From: Tumebacillus amylolyticus
Lineage (GTDB): Bacteria > Bacillota > Bacilli > Tumebacillales > Tumebacillaceae
DNA: 64,000 nucleotides
Reading direction: 5' to 3'
Assembly (NCBI RefSeq): GCF_016722965.1
Contig: NZ_JAEQNB010000009.1
Coordinates: 1 to 64,000, forward strand
Below the pieces are notes generated by a model that saw nothing but the letters and a program-made list of their open reading frames with translations, ran no database searches and was not told the origin of the DNA. Position numbers and translations under genes: made by a program. Positions 34,249-42,033 of this stretch are shown in pieces. Numbering within the stretch: the first letter of the stretch is position 1; every line of letters starts with the position of its first letter.

Positions 34249-36210
34249 TTACTCGCCCGCCGCTTCCAGTTCGGCCCACTCTTCCATGAGCGAATCGAGT
34301 TCGTCCTTGGCGGTTTGCAGGGCTTCGTTTTTCTGGAGGGCGAGTTCGTGGTTGGAGAAGATGTCGGGGAGGCAGAGTTCCTCCTCAAGGGTGGTGATGA
34401 CTTCCTCCACCTCGGCGATGCGGGACTCGACTTTGGCGAGGCGTTCGAGTCGCTTTTTCTCGATACGCTTTTGTTCCTTGTCCGCTTGGCGGCGGGCTTG
34501 GGCGTCATCGAGCGGGATATCGGCTGTGGAACTGCCGGTTTTGGATTTGGTCGAAGCGGCGAGAAGTGCTTCACGCTCCCGCTGTTCGGCGGCGATCTGT
34601 TCCAGTTTCTCCACGTAGTCGTCATAGTTGCCGAGATACGAAGTCACGCCGTTCTCCGACAGTTCGACGACGCGGGTCGCGAGTCGGTTGACGAAGTAGC
34701 GGTCATGGGAGATGAACAGCAGCGTGCCCGGATAGTCGTCCAGCGCATTCTCCAAGACTTCCTTGGAGAGCAAGTCGAGATGGTTCGTCGGCTCGTCGAG
34801 GATGAGGAAGTTGGCGTTGAGCAACATCAACTTGGCGAGCGCCACACGGCTGCGTTCGCCGCCGGAGAGCGTGGACACGAGTTTCTGCACATCATCGCCG
34901 GAGAACAGGAAGTTGCCAAGCACCGTCCGCACGCGGGTCAAGTCGAGGTGCGGGTAGGCGTCCCAGACTTCGTTGAGCACCGTCTTGGTCGGGGTGAGGT
35001 CTTCCTGTTGCTGCGTGAAGTAGCCGACGGAGACGTTCGCGCCGAGTTTGAGACGGCCGTCGAGCGGGTCGAGTTTGCCGTTGATCGCTTTGAGCAGGGT
35101 GGTCTTGCCGATCCCGTTCGGTCCGATCAGGGCGATGCGTTCACCGCGCAGAACTTCGAAGGTGATGTCGCGGGACAGCACTTTTTCCCCGTAGCCGAGG
35201 GCGACGTCTTGGACTTTCAAGACTTCGTTGCCCGATTGCTTGTCGATGTTGAACGAGAAGTGCGCTTGTTCCGTGGACAGCATCGGGCGGTCGATGCGCT
35301 CGATCTTGTCCAACATCTTGCGGCGAGATTGGGCGCGCTTGGTGGTCGTGGCGCGGGCGATGTTGCGTTGGATGAAGTCTTCGAGCTTGGCGATTTCGGC
35401 TTGTTGTTGGTCGAAACGCTTTTGGTGCTGGGCCATGTCGGCCGCTTTTTGCTCGAGGAAGGCCGAGTAGTTGCCTTTCCAACGGCGCGTCTTGCCGCGT
35501 TCCATCTCGTAGATCACGGTGATCAGCGAGTCGAGGAAGTAGCGGTCATGGGAAACCATCAGCAGAGCGCCGGGGTAGTTTTTCAAATAATCTTCGAGCC
35601 ATGTCAACGTGCGGATGTCGAGGTAGTTGGTCGGCTCGTCGAGGATCAGCAAGTTTGGCTGGGTCAACAGGTGCTTGCCGAGCAGGAGACGGGTTTTTTG
35701 CCCGCCGGAGAGCGAGTTGACGAGACGCCCGTGCATCGGTTCCGGGAAGTCGAGGCCGTGGAGGATGGAGCGGACTTTGGCATCGACTGCGTAGCCGTTT
35801 TGGTCGGTGAAGTCTTGGGAGAGGCGGGCGTATTGGTCGGAATATTGTTGGAAGAGCGTTTCGTTTTCGTAGACGGACGGCTCGGCCATTTTTTTCTCCA
35901 GATCGCGGATCTTGCTTTCGAGGTGTTTGAGGTCTGCGTAGACGGAGACCATCTCGTCCCAGATCGTCGCGTTGGAGTCGATTTGGGAGTGCTGCGCGAG
36001 GTAGCCGACGGTCGTTTCCTTGCCGATGTGAATCTGGCCGGAGTCGTGGGTCATCTCGCCTGCGATAATTTTGAGCAATGTGGACTTGCCGGCGCCGTTG
36101 ACGCCGATGAGACCGACGCGTTCGCGGTCTTGGACGACGAGGGAGGCATTTTCGAGAATTACGTCTGTGCCGTAGGATTTGCGTATGTCATTCGCTTGCA
36201 CGAGAATCAT
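34249..36210 (-). CDS. ABC-F family ATPase (YdiF-like)
   Basis: A 653-residue protein with two ABC domains and no membrane part. Domain 1 has GVNGAGKST, LSGGQKTR and LLILDEPTNYLD; domain 2 has GPNGIGKTT, LSGGERSR and FLILDEPTNHLD. The interdomain P-site tRNA-interaction linker spans about 235-315, and the charged C-terminal coiled coil (about 560-653) is like that of YdiF. ABC-F proteins act on ribosomes; some give antibiotic resistance, but the class here looks housekeeping. The ATG at 36210 follows AAAGGTGATC; an upstream in-frame ATG lacks a site. Confidence 0.92.
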   Translation of the reverse strand: MILVQANDIRKSYGTDVILENASLVVQDRERVGLIGVNGAGKSTLLKIIAGEMTHDSGQIHIGKETTVGYLAQHSQIDSNATIWDEMVSVYADLKHLESKIRDLEKKMAEPSVYENETLFQQYSDQYARLSQDFTDQNGYAVDAKVRSILHGLDFPEPMHGRLVNSLSGGQKTRLLLGKHLLTQPNLLILDEPTNYLDIRTLTWLEDYLKNYPGALLMVSHDRYFLDSLITVIYEMERGKTRRWKGNYSAFLEQKAADMAQHQKRFDQQQAEIAKLEDFIQRNIARATTTKRAQSRRKMLDKIERIDRPMLSTEQAHFSFNIDKQSGNEVLKVQDVALGYGEKVLSRDITFEVLRGERIALIGPNGIGKTTLLKAINGKLDPLDGRLKLGANVSVGYFTQQQEDLTPTKTVLNEVWDAYPHLDLTRVRTVLGNFLFSGDDVQKLVSTLSGGERSRVALAKLMLLNANFLILDEPTNHLDLLSKEVLENALDDYPGTLLFISHDRYFVNRLATRVVELSENGVTSYLGNYDDYVEKLEQIAAEQREREALLAASTKSKTGSSTADIPLDDAQARRQADKEQKRIEKKRLERLAKVESRIAEVEEVITTLEEELCLPDIFSNHELALQKNEALQTAKDELDSLMEEWAELEAAGE

Positions 36211-36416
36211 GTCTGGGATCACCTTTTTCTCTTTCAAAACTGGTTCTTTTTAGTGTAACGCAAGAGGGGTGAAATTGCACCTACAATACCCCTTGCCAAA
36301 GGAATTGCCCTTCCCATTTATCGGGGCGAAATAAGTCCCAATCCCTAAAATGCGCCCCTATCTATTCATTTTACACATCTCCTTCAAGTTTTTGATTGAA
36401 ATGAAAAAGTTATTTA

Positions 36417-36445
36417 TTGACAGAAATTGTATAATTTATTATATT
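36417..36445 (+). promoter_or_regulatory. sigma-A promoter of the SpoIID-like gene
   Basis: Perfect TTGACA (36417-36422), 17-bp spacer and TATATT (36440-36445) in a very AT-rich stretch about 35 bases before the start codon. Confidence 0.7.
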
Positions 36446-36479
36446 TGGTTTCAAATAGGAAAAGATTGGAGTTGTTACT

Positions 36480-37727
36480 ATGAAAAAGGTTGTCACCATT
36501 GCATTACTAGGCACGATTCTCTCCATATCAAGCACTACTACCGAACTCGCACACGCATCTGATACTACATCTCATGTTGCTCCTGCGACCCTTGCTGCTC
36601 AAAACCCCGAAGATGTTTTGAAGAACAGAATTAAGTTCGTGAACGACAAAAACTGGGGTGCCTTCTTAGACACTTCGGTCGACGCAGACAAGCCAATCTT
36701 GAACCAATTTTTGCAATCCGACATTTCCCGTAAAAACAAAGATGGTGTGTTTGCAATTCAAAATGCAAAAGTTGTTGGGGTCAAAGAGCTCTCTCTCGAT
36801 GAATCAAGTAACTATGCAGCTCTGTCGAAGTACATTGAAAAATACGGACAGGCAAAAGTGTATTACGTAGCCGTCGATTACAAAGTAGACAAGGAAAGCA
36901 AATATTTTCTGAACGGGATCAACTACTTCTTGGCCATTACAGTTCCGGAAAACGGTACGTGGAAAGTAGCTGAATTCTCGTCGGCGCCAGTCGATACCAT
37001 TACCTCCAGAAAACAGGGGTTTGGGACTACTGATGAGAACCAGATGTCCCAAATGGTTTCCAATCGGCATAAAGGACTGTTTCTCAACCGCAGTGGGAAA
37101 GTCGTTGAACGGAATGTTGGAGCAAATGAATCAACTACACAAGAGTTGCAATCAAATGTTGGTGCTACAGCAATAAACAATAGTCACACGGTTCCCAGTT
37201 ACATCCGAGTCTGGACGTACAACGGCCAAAACATTTGGTATTACGGTACAGGTGGGGAGCATGATGTGTCGTTCTACTATTATCTGAAAAATGTATTGCC
37301 GAACGAGTGGCCCAAAGACAGCACCACAGAAGGCTGGAAAACCGGAGCAGAGTGTGCAAAAATGTACGGTTGGTATTATGTCTACAACCCAAAACATCCG
37401 GAATCTGGGTACGATGTGGATGACACAACCAACGACCAAGTATTTGTCGCTGGTACAGAACTTGATGTATCCACCGGGGCAATCAATGCAGTTGGTGGAC
37501 AAGGTATGCAACGAGCAGATGGTACTTTGTTCGTCGCCTTTTATTTGGCAGGTTCATATAATTCAACTGGGGCGGCACAAGGCTGGGTGAGCCAGAATGG
37601 AAGTAATTATCTGGCGACGAATCAAGGGAAGAGTTGGACTGGCATTCTTCACTACTACTACGACCAATCAAATTACAATTCACCGCAAGGCTTGAACAAT
37701 CAAAACATGACCATGTTCACCTATTGA
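36480..37727 (+). CDS. secreted SpoIID/LytB-domain protein
   Basis: A 415-residue exported protein. The signal peptide ends near residue 26 (ELAHA). The middle region (about 40-180) looks like a DUF4440/NTF2-type or similar domain of unknown role. From about residue 255 a SpoIID-like segment appears: FYYYLKNVLPNEWP, EGWKTGAECAKMYGWYYV, and GYDVDDTTNDQVF, matching the amidase-enhancer pattern of SpoIID/LytB. SpoIID itself is a lytic transglycosylase in engulfment. This copy lacks the full-length SpoIID N-domain, so a related cell-wall role is inferred. Composition is AT-richer than the flanking genes. Confidence 0.75.
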   Translation: MKKVVTIALLGTILSISSTTTELAHASDTTSHVAPATLAAQNPEDVLKNRIKFVNDKNWGAFLDTSVDADKPILNQFLQSDISRKNKDGVFAIQNAKVVGVKELSLDESSNYAALSKYIEKYGQAKVYYVAVDYKVDKESKYFLNGINYFLAITVPENGTWKVAEFSSAPVDTITSRKQGFGTTDENQMSQMVSNRHKGLFLNRSGKVVERNVGANESTTQELQSNVGATAINNSHTVPSYIRVWTYNGQNIWYYGTGGEHDVSFYYYLKNVLPNEWPKDSTTEGWKTGAECAKMYGWYYVYNPKHPESGYDVDDTTNDQVFVAGTELDVSTGAINAVGGQGMQRADGTLFVAFYLAGSYNSTGAAQGWVSQNGSNYLATNQGKSWTGILHYYYDQSNYNSPQGLNNQNMTMFTY

Positions 37728-37728
37728 A

Positions 37729-37771
37729 AAAAAGTCCGTGATCATCTGAATGATGGTCATGGACCTTTTTG
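37729..37771. terminator. bidirectional terminator
   Basis: Stem AAGTCC-TGA-CAT / ATG-GTCA-GGACC with A7 before and five T residues after, between convergent genes. Confidence 0.75.
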
Positions 37772-37780
37772 TTGTCTAGC

Positions 37781-38521
37781 TTATTGTGTAAGACTTGGAA
37801 TCTCCCATGTTTTTGCAGCTTGTAAGATCGCTTGTTTGGCTTTGTCGCGATCCTCCGTGTATTTTGCACTCAAAATAAAAGGATTGGGCATATCGTCTCG
37901 TTGGTAAATGAGCCAGTAGTAGGTGTCCGATTTCTTACCATCATCAGCTGCCGGGTTGCTTTTCTCGACATGTGCCAATTTTACGGGTCCAATCTGGGTC
38001 TGAACCGTCTCCTCGATTTGAACAAGAGCATGATTGTCGTACCCCTCTTGAAACATCAGTTCCACGCCTTGATACGTAATCGGGTTTGACAACCCTGTCA
38101 AGACCTGCCCATCTGGAAGGGTAATCTTTTGGCTTTGAAAAGGACTCGGTTTGTTCTGGTTCGTAGAAGTCTGGTGCTCAGTAAGCTCTGTAAGAGTTGC
38201 TTTCTTCTCATTTGTTTGGCTTCGATCTATTCCTTGAACGACAAGGCCGGCGCTCACGAGAATGACAAGCGAGGCGGCGAATAGTCCCACCTTTTTGCTC
38301 CAAGGAGTTAATCGATTCATACGAACGGACTTTCGAATCACCGCACGATTCGGCTTCAAGTTCCTCGTAGGTAAGGGAATATCCTTGATTCGCATATCGT
38401 TTAGTAGGTCTTGAAAGCGGATCATTTCAGATTGACAAGTTCGGCAAGTTTTATAATGGGATTCAAAATCAGGATCACGCTCACCGTACCAAAGTTGATC
38501 TTGGAAGTCTTCACATTTCAA
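37781..38521 (-). CDS. anti-sigma factor with ZAS motif
   Basis: A 246-residue membrane protein. The N-terminal cytoplasmic part has the zinc anti-sigma motif H-x3-C-x2-C (His22, Cys26, Cys29). One transmembrane helix lies at about residues 79-98 (GLFAASLVILVSAGLVVQGI). The extracytoplasmic part is about 145 residues with no known domain. It should hold the adjacent ECF sigma factor until a cell-envelope signal is sensed. The start is TTG overlapping the sigma stop (TTGA), with GGTGAG upstream. AT-richer than surrounding regions. Confidence 0.85.
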   Translation of the reverse strand: MKCEDFQDQLWYGERDPDFESHYKTCRTCQSEMIRFQDLLNDMRIKDIPLPTRNLKPNRAVIRKSVRMNRLTPWSKKVGLFAASLVILVSAGLVVQGIDRSQTNEKKATLTELTEHQTSTNQNKPSPFQSQKITLPDGQVLTGLSNPITYQGVELMFQEGYDNHALVQIEETVQTQIGPVKLAHVEKSNPAADDGKKSDTYYWLIYQRDDMPNPFILSAKYTEDRDKAKQAILQAAKTWEIPSLTQ

Positions 38522-39033
38522 AGAGGCTCACCACCTTTGTCGAAATAACTCTTCAATCGGTTTCGCAAACGAAAGATACGAGTCTTTACATTCGATTCAG
38601 AGATATCCATGATCTGCGCTACTTCGCGAACGGTGAGATCATTTTGAAATCGCAACAGCACGATATGCTGATCGATTTGCGGTAATTGTTCCAGCATTCT
38701 ATGAATCAGTATCCGTGTATCCACTTCCCCTTCAAACGACACGGAGGAAAATCGATCAGGAAGTTCTTCTGTTGGTCTGGATTTTTTCTTACGAAGAAAA
38801 TCTCGATGAAGATTTAGTGTCATCGTATAAACCCAAGACTGAAAGGTGCAATCGCTTCGATACGTAGACAAGCGTTTACAAATTCTATATAAAACTTCTT
38901 GGGTGAGATCTTCGGCATCCTGTTGATGACGAGTTAGATGAAAGGCTACTCGATAGACGAACGGCTCCAGTTCATTTAGAAGTTGATCCATGGCCTCTTC
39001 TTCAAGTAGAGCCCGTTGTAGCTGAACATTCAA
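38518..39033 (-). CDS. ECF-type sigma-70 factor
   Basis: A 171-residue sigma factor. Region 2 includes DAEDLTQEVLYRICKRL and CTFQSWVYTMTLNLHRDFLR; region 4 is DLTVREVAQIMDISESNVKT followed by RIFRLRNRL. There is no region 1 or 3, as in ECF sigmas. The start is a TTG at 39033, decided by GAGGAGG at 39042-39048 with eight-base spacing; the next ATG is 14 codons in. A sigma-W-like promoter precedes it. Operon partner of the anti-sigma factor. Confidence 0.93.
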   Translation of the reverse strand: MNVQLQRALLEEEAMDQLLNELEPFVYRVAFHLTRHQQDAEDLTQEVLYRICKRLSTYRSDCTFQSWVYTMTLNLHRDFLRKKKSRPTEELPDRFSSVSFEGEVDTRILIHRMLEQLPQIDQHIVLLRFQNDLTVREVAQIMDISESNVKTRIFRLRNRLKSYFDKGGEPL

Positions 39034-39071
39034 GAGTCTGGCCTCCTCTTTTTCCGAGTTCTATTATGTAA

Positions 39072-39097
39072 GACGAAACAGGATAAAATTAGGTTAC
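39072..39097 (-). promoter_or_regulatory. ECF-type promoter upstream of the sigma gene
   Basis: On the minus strand GTAACC (39092-39097) and CGTC (39072-39075) are separated by 16 bases. This matches the sigma-W-like layout of an AAC-containing -35 and a CGTC/CGTA -10, as expected for autoregulation by an ECF sigma factor. Confidence 0.6.
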
Positions 39098-39239
39098 ATC
39101 GAACTCAATCAATACTTTCAGATAACTGCTGGATATTTTGGCGAATGTCATATCGATTGACGCTTCGATTGGAATTTAGTTGCGGTTGCATTTTGCGGGA
39201 GGTTTGCGTATGATAAGGAACAAGAAGTCATTCTCATCT

Positions 39240-39313
39240 GCGGGTGTAGTTCAATGGTAGAACTCCAGCCTTCCAAGCTGGTCGCGTGGGTTCGATTCCC
39301 ATCACCCGCTCCA
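39240..39313 (+). tRNA. tRNA-Gly (anticodon TCC)
   Basis: A 74-base gene with acceptor stem GCGGGTG / CACCCGC, anticodon stem-loop CCAGC-CTTCCAA-GCTGG giving TCC, T-arm GGTTCGATTCC, and encoded CCA. It reads GGA codons. The neighbouring ECF/SpoIID patch has unusual composition, as is common beside tRNA genes. Confidence 0.97.
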
Positions 39314-39325
39314 AAATTGCCAAGA

Positions 39326-39364
39326 AGCCCACTGCTTAGTTCGGTAAGCAGTGGGCTTTTTTTG
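39326..39364 (+). terminator. terminator after tRNA-Gly
   Basis: Perfect stem GCCCACTGCTTA / TAAGCAGTGGGC with seven T residues. Confidence 0.9.
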
Positions 39365-39439
39365 TCCAAAAAAAGTAGCCTAGCCGAGTGCCCGTCCTCA
39401 TATGTATGAGGGGAAGAGAAGACAGGCAAGGGGGCCGTT

Positions 39440-40309
39440 TTGGACGTGACACAGGTGGAGATGTTGCAGCTCATTCAGACGTTGGCGACGCCGTGGTTGG
39501 ATAAGTTGATGATTCTGCTCTCGTTTATCGGGGACGAGGAGTTTTATATCGCGACGGTGCCGATGATTTATTATGCCGTGAGCAAGCGGGTCGGGATTCG
39601 GCTGGCGATTGTGCTGGCGTGTTCGATGTTTGTGAATGCGTGGTTGAAGTTTTTCTTTGCCACGCCGCGGCCGATTGGGGTCGAGGGAATTCGCAGCCTG
39701 TATACGTCGTCGGCGACGGGGATGTCTTTTCCGAGCGGTCACTCGCAAGGGTCGGCGACGTATTGGGGGTATTTGGCTTGCGTTGTGAAAAAAGGATGGT
39801 TTGTGGTACTGGCGGGGCTTTTGATTCTGAGCATTATGTTTTCGCGGTTGTATCTCGGCGTGCATTGGCCGATCGATGTCGTGGGCGGGCTGGTGTTTGG
39901 GGGGTTGTTTGTCAGCGGCATGGTCTGGGCGGACGGGCGGTTTGTCAGCAAGCTCGGGCATAGCGTGAAGTTGATTCTGGGCATGCTCTTGCCGCTCGTG
40001 TTGCTGGCGTTCTATCACCAGACGGACGGGATGAAACTGGTCGGGTTCCTGCTCGGGGGCTGGATTGGGTATGTGATGGAGAGCAAGCAAGTGGGGATGG
40101 AACTGCCGAAGTCGTGGGCCAAGCGAGTGGTGCCGACGGTGGTTGGATTGGTGCTGGTATTCGCCGTGCGCTGGGTGCTGAAAGCCGCACTCCCGGAGAA
40201 CGGCGTCATGGACCTCCTGCGTTACGCCTTTGTCGGGTTTACGGCGACGATGCTGATCCCGGCTCTGTTCGTGAAGTTGAAGTGGTACCCGGGCAAGCCG
40301 CGCATTTAA
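39440..40309 (+). CDS. PAP2 superfamily phosphatase
   Basis: A 289-residue membrane phosphatase with about seven helices. The three motifs are complete: KFFFATPRP, FPSGHSQG, and SRLYLGVHWPIDVVGG. The C-terminal third adds three hydrophobic segments. Family members dephosphorylate undecaprenyl-PP or phosphatidate; I cannot tell which. A TTG start at 39440 is used because AAGGGGG precedes it at five bases; no ATG fits as well. Confidence 0.88.
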   Translation: MDVTQVEMLQLIQTLATPWLDKLMILLSFIGDEEFYIATVPMIYYAVSKRVGIRLAIVLACSMFVNAWLKFFFATPRPIGVEGIRSLYTSSATGMSFPSGHSQGSATYWGYLACVVKKGWFVVLAGLLILSIMFSRLYLGVHWPIDVVGGLVFGGLFVSGMVWADGRFVSKLGHSVKLILGMLLPLVLLAFYHQTDGMKLVGFLLGGWIGYVMESKQVGMELPKSWAKRVVPTVVGLVLVFAVRWVLKAALPENGVMDLLRYAFVGFTATMLIPALFVKLKWYPGKPRI

Positions 40310-40315
40310 TGAAGA

Positions 40316-40347
40316 AAGCAGCATCCAGTGGGTGGATGCTGCTTTTT
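40316..40347 (+). terminator. terminator after the PAP2 gene
   Basis: Stem AAGCAGCATCC / GGATGCTGCTT with six T residues. Confidence 0.88.
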
Positions 40348-40459
40348 TAAGCATTCCAAACTATAGTTACTCTGTGGTGTAATTCGGTCTAGCACAATTG
40401 AATAACGGCTCGTAGCAAGGGTGGTCGGCTCATCTCCCCATACAGAGGAGGTGAGCAGA

Positions 40460-40546
40460 ATGACAGTCTTTGAGGCACTTTACCTCATGCTTACCTTCGG
40501 ACTTCTGATCGTAGCAATCCTGTCGTTTAAACAGAAACAAAAATAG
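40460..40546 (+). CDS. holin-like small toxin, candidate type I toxin-antitoxin
   Basis: A 28-residue peptide starting MTVFEALYLMLTFGLLIVAI and ending in a lysine/glutamine-rich tail. One membrane helix followed by a basic end matches the short 'putative holin-like toxin' family of Firmicutes (TxpA/BsrG-like). GAGGAGGTGA gives a very strong ribosome site. A long structured 3' region with bidirectional and plus-strand terminators follows, typical of a type I toxin mRNA with an antisense antitoxin. Activity is inferred. Confidence 0.75.
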   Translation: MTVFEALYLMLTFGLLIVAILSFKQKQK

Positions 40547-40584
40547 ACCGCCTGCGTCTGCCCGGACAATGTGCGGTCTATTTT
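40540..40584. terminator. bidirectional terminator overlapping the toxin 3' end
   Basis: AAAATAGACCGC (40540-40551) pairs with GCGGTCTATTTT (40573-40584). On the minus strand the hairpin runs into TTTTTGTTT, so an antisense RNA from the right would stop inside the toxin coding end. Confidence 0.7.
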
Positions 40585-40640
40585 CCACAAATAGAGAGCC
40601 TATCACCCTCTGAACGAGGGTCATTCAGTTGTGCGATCGA
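40540..40640 (-). ncRNA. putative antisense antitoxin RNA
   Basis: Predicted only from architecture: a minus-strand terminator at the toxin's 3' end and about 100 bases of non-coding, structured DNA to its right (including CCCTC-TGAAC-GAGGG). The promoter is not clear, and the right boundary is a guess. Confidence 0.35.
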
Positions 40641-40679
40641 CCTTAGGTGTTTCCCGCACCTGAGGTCTTTCTTTATTTT
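40639..40679 (+). terminator. distal terminator of the small toxin mRNA
   Basis: Stem GACCTTAGGTG / CACCTGAGGTC with one GT wobble, followed by TTTCTTTATTTT on the plus strand. It would end a toxin mRNA with a 130-base 3' UTR. Confidence 0.7.
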
Positions 40680-41866
40680 AACATACGCACTTGTGCAATC
40701 TCAAGTCGGTCGGCGAGGGCCTTTTCGAGATAGGGGTCGATGTGCAGGAATTGTTTGAACTCCAAGTAGCTGTGCACCAATTTCTCCCGCTCGGCGGCGG
40801 TGACTTTGCCTTTGACCGCGCGGATGAGGAGGTTTTTCGGGGTGTGCTCCATGTCGATGAATTCGAGGAGCTGAGTCTTGTACCCCACGATCTCCAAGAG
40901 ATGCGCCCGCACCGAATCGGTCGCCAAGGCAGCGAAACGCTCTTTGATAATCCCGTGGTTGAGCATCGGAGCGAGGGTTTCATTCTCCACTTGCTTAAAC
41001 AGCTCATGCTGGCAGCAAGGCACCGACAAGATCACATCTGCGCCCCAACGCACCGCTTTTTCCAACGCCGCATCGGTTGCCGTATCGCAGGCGTGCAGGG
41101 TCACGACCATGTCCACCCGATCCAACTCGTCATAGTCCGCAATATCGCCGACGAGGAACTTCAAATTCTCGCCATACCCAAACCGCGCGCACATCGCGTT
41201 GCAGTGGGCGATGACGTCCTCTTTCAAATCCAATCCGATCACATTGAGATTCAACCCGCGAATCTCTTTCAGATAATGATACAGGGCGAACGTCAGATAC
41301 GATTTCCCGCAACCGAAGTCCACGATGTTAAGCGTCCGCTCCTGACTCAGATGCGGAACGATGTCCTCGATCATCTCCAAGAACCGGTTGATCTGCCGGA
41401 ACTTATCGTACCGCTTCGCCACGATCTTGCCTTCAGAGGTCATGACGCCGAGCTCCACCAAGAACGGGATCGGGGTGCCTTCTTCTAAGAGGTACTGTTT
41501 TTTCCGGTTGTGCGTGAGTTCCACCTTGGTGCGGGTGGGGGCTTTTTTCAAGATCGTGACTTTGAATTTTTTCGAGATCAGCACTTGGTAGTCGGCTTCT
41601 TGTGTATGCAGAAGCCCTTGCTTGAAGACTTCCTCAAACAGCTTCACCATCTGCGCAAGAGCTTCCTCCGGCAGTAGGTTCTCATGCTGGACTTTCTGGC
41701 TGTAGTAGTAGCTGAACTGGTAGTACAACTCGTCCTTCAATCGCACCGGCTTCACATCCACTTTGGAAAAACCGGCCGGGTCTTTCTTGCGGACGTTGTT
41801 CAGAGTGGCTTGTGTGAGGGTCTGTTGGTTCACGACATCATGCAGTAAGGTTGTAAGAGTTTCCAT
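40673..41866 (-). CDS. class I SAM-dependent methyltransferase (Methyltransf_32-like)
   Basis: A 397-residue cytoplasmic enzyme. A less conserved N-terminal half (about 1-165) precedes a Rossmann domain with SAM motif VDFGCGKSYLTFALYHYL, acidic NVIGLDLKEDVI and VTLHACDTATDAAL, then SVPCCQHEL. This combination is typical of Methyltransf_32 proteins related to METTL25; an RNA or protein substrate is possible but unknown. GGAGGAGAACT lies before the ATG. Its stop lies within the distal toxin terminator region. Single gene. Confidence 0.83.
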   Translation of the reverse strand: METLTTLLHDVVNQQTLTQATLNNVRKKDPAGFSKVDVKPVRLKDELYYQFSYYYSQKVQHENLLPEEALAQMVKLFEEVFKQGLLHTQEADYQVLISKKFKVTILKKAPTRTKVELTHNRKKQYLLEEGTPIPFLVELGVMTSEGKIVAKRYDKFRQINRFLEMIEDIVPHLSQERTLNIVDFGCGKSYLTFALYHYLKEIRGLNLNVIGLDLKEDVIAHCNAMCARFGYGENLKFLVGDIADYDELDRVDMVVTLHACDTATDAALEKAVRWGADVILSVPCCQHELFKQVENETLAPMLNHGIIKERFAALATDSVRAHLLEIVGYKTQLLEFIDMEHTPKNLLIRAVKGKVTAAEREKLVHSYLEFKQFLHIDPYLEKALADRLEIAQVRMLK

Positions 41867-41942
41867 AGTTCTCCTCCATCACGGACAAGAATACCTTATT
41901 TTCGGTTCCGTGCCTATTTTTTATGAAAAAACGAATTCCCCG

Positions 41943-41972
41943 TTGACACTGACCCGTGGGTCATTCTATAAT
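41943..41972 (+). promoter_or_regulatory. sigma-A promoter of the MFS gene
   Basis: Perfect TTGACA (41943-41948), 18-bp spacer, perfect TATAAT (41967-41972), with an operator palindrome filling the spacer. Confidence 0.88.
41950..41963. promoter_or_regulatory. operator 1 for the TetR regulator
   Basis: TGACCC-GT-GGGTCA is a perfect inverted repeat between -35 and -10. It shares TGACCCGT and GTCAT with the second site downstream. Confidence 0.7.
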
Positions 41973-41980
41973 GACTCCTG

Positions 41981-41998
41981 TGACTGACCCGTCAGTCA
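41981..41998. promoter_or_regulatory. operator 2 for the TetR regulator
   Basis: TGACTGA-CCCG-TCAGTCA is a perfect seven-base inverted repeat just downstream of the -10 box. The shared core with site 1 suggests one protein binds both, most likely the TetR encoded after the pump. Confidence 0.7.
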
Positions 41999-42033
41999 TC
42001 CAAACTCGATTCCAAACGTAGGGGTGATAGATC

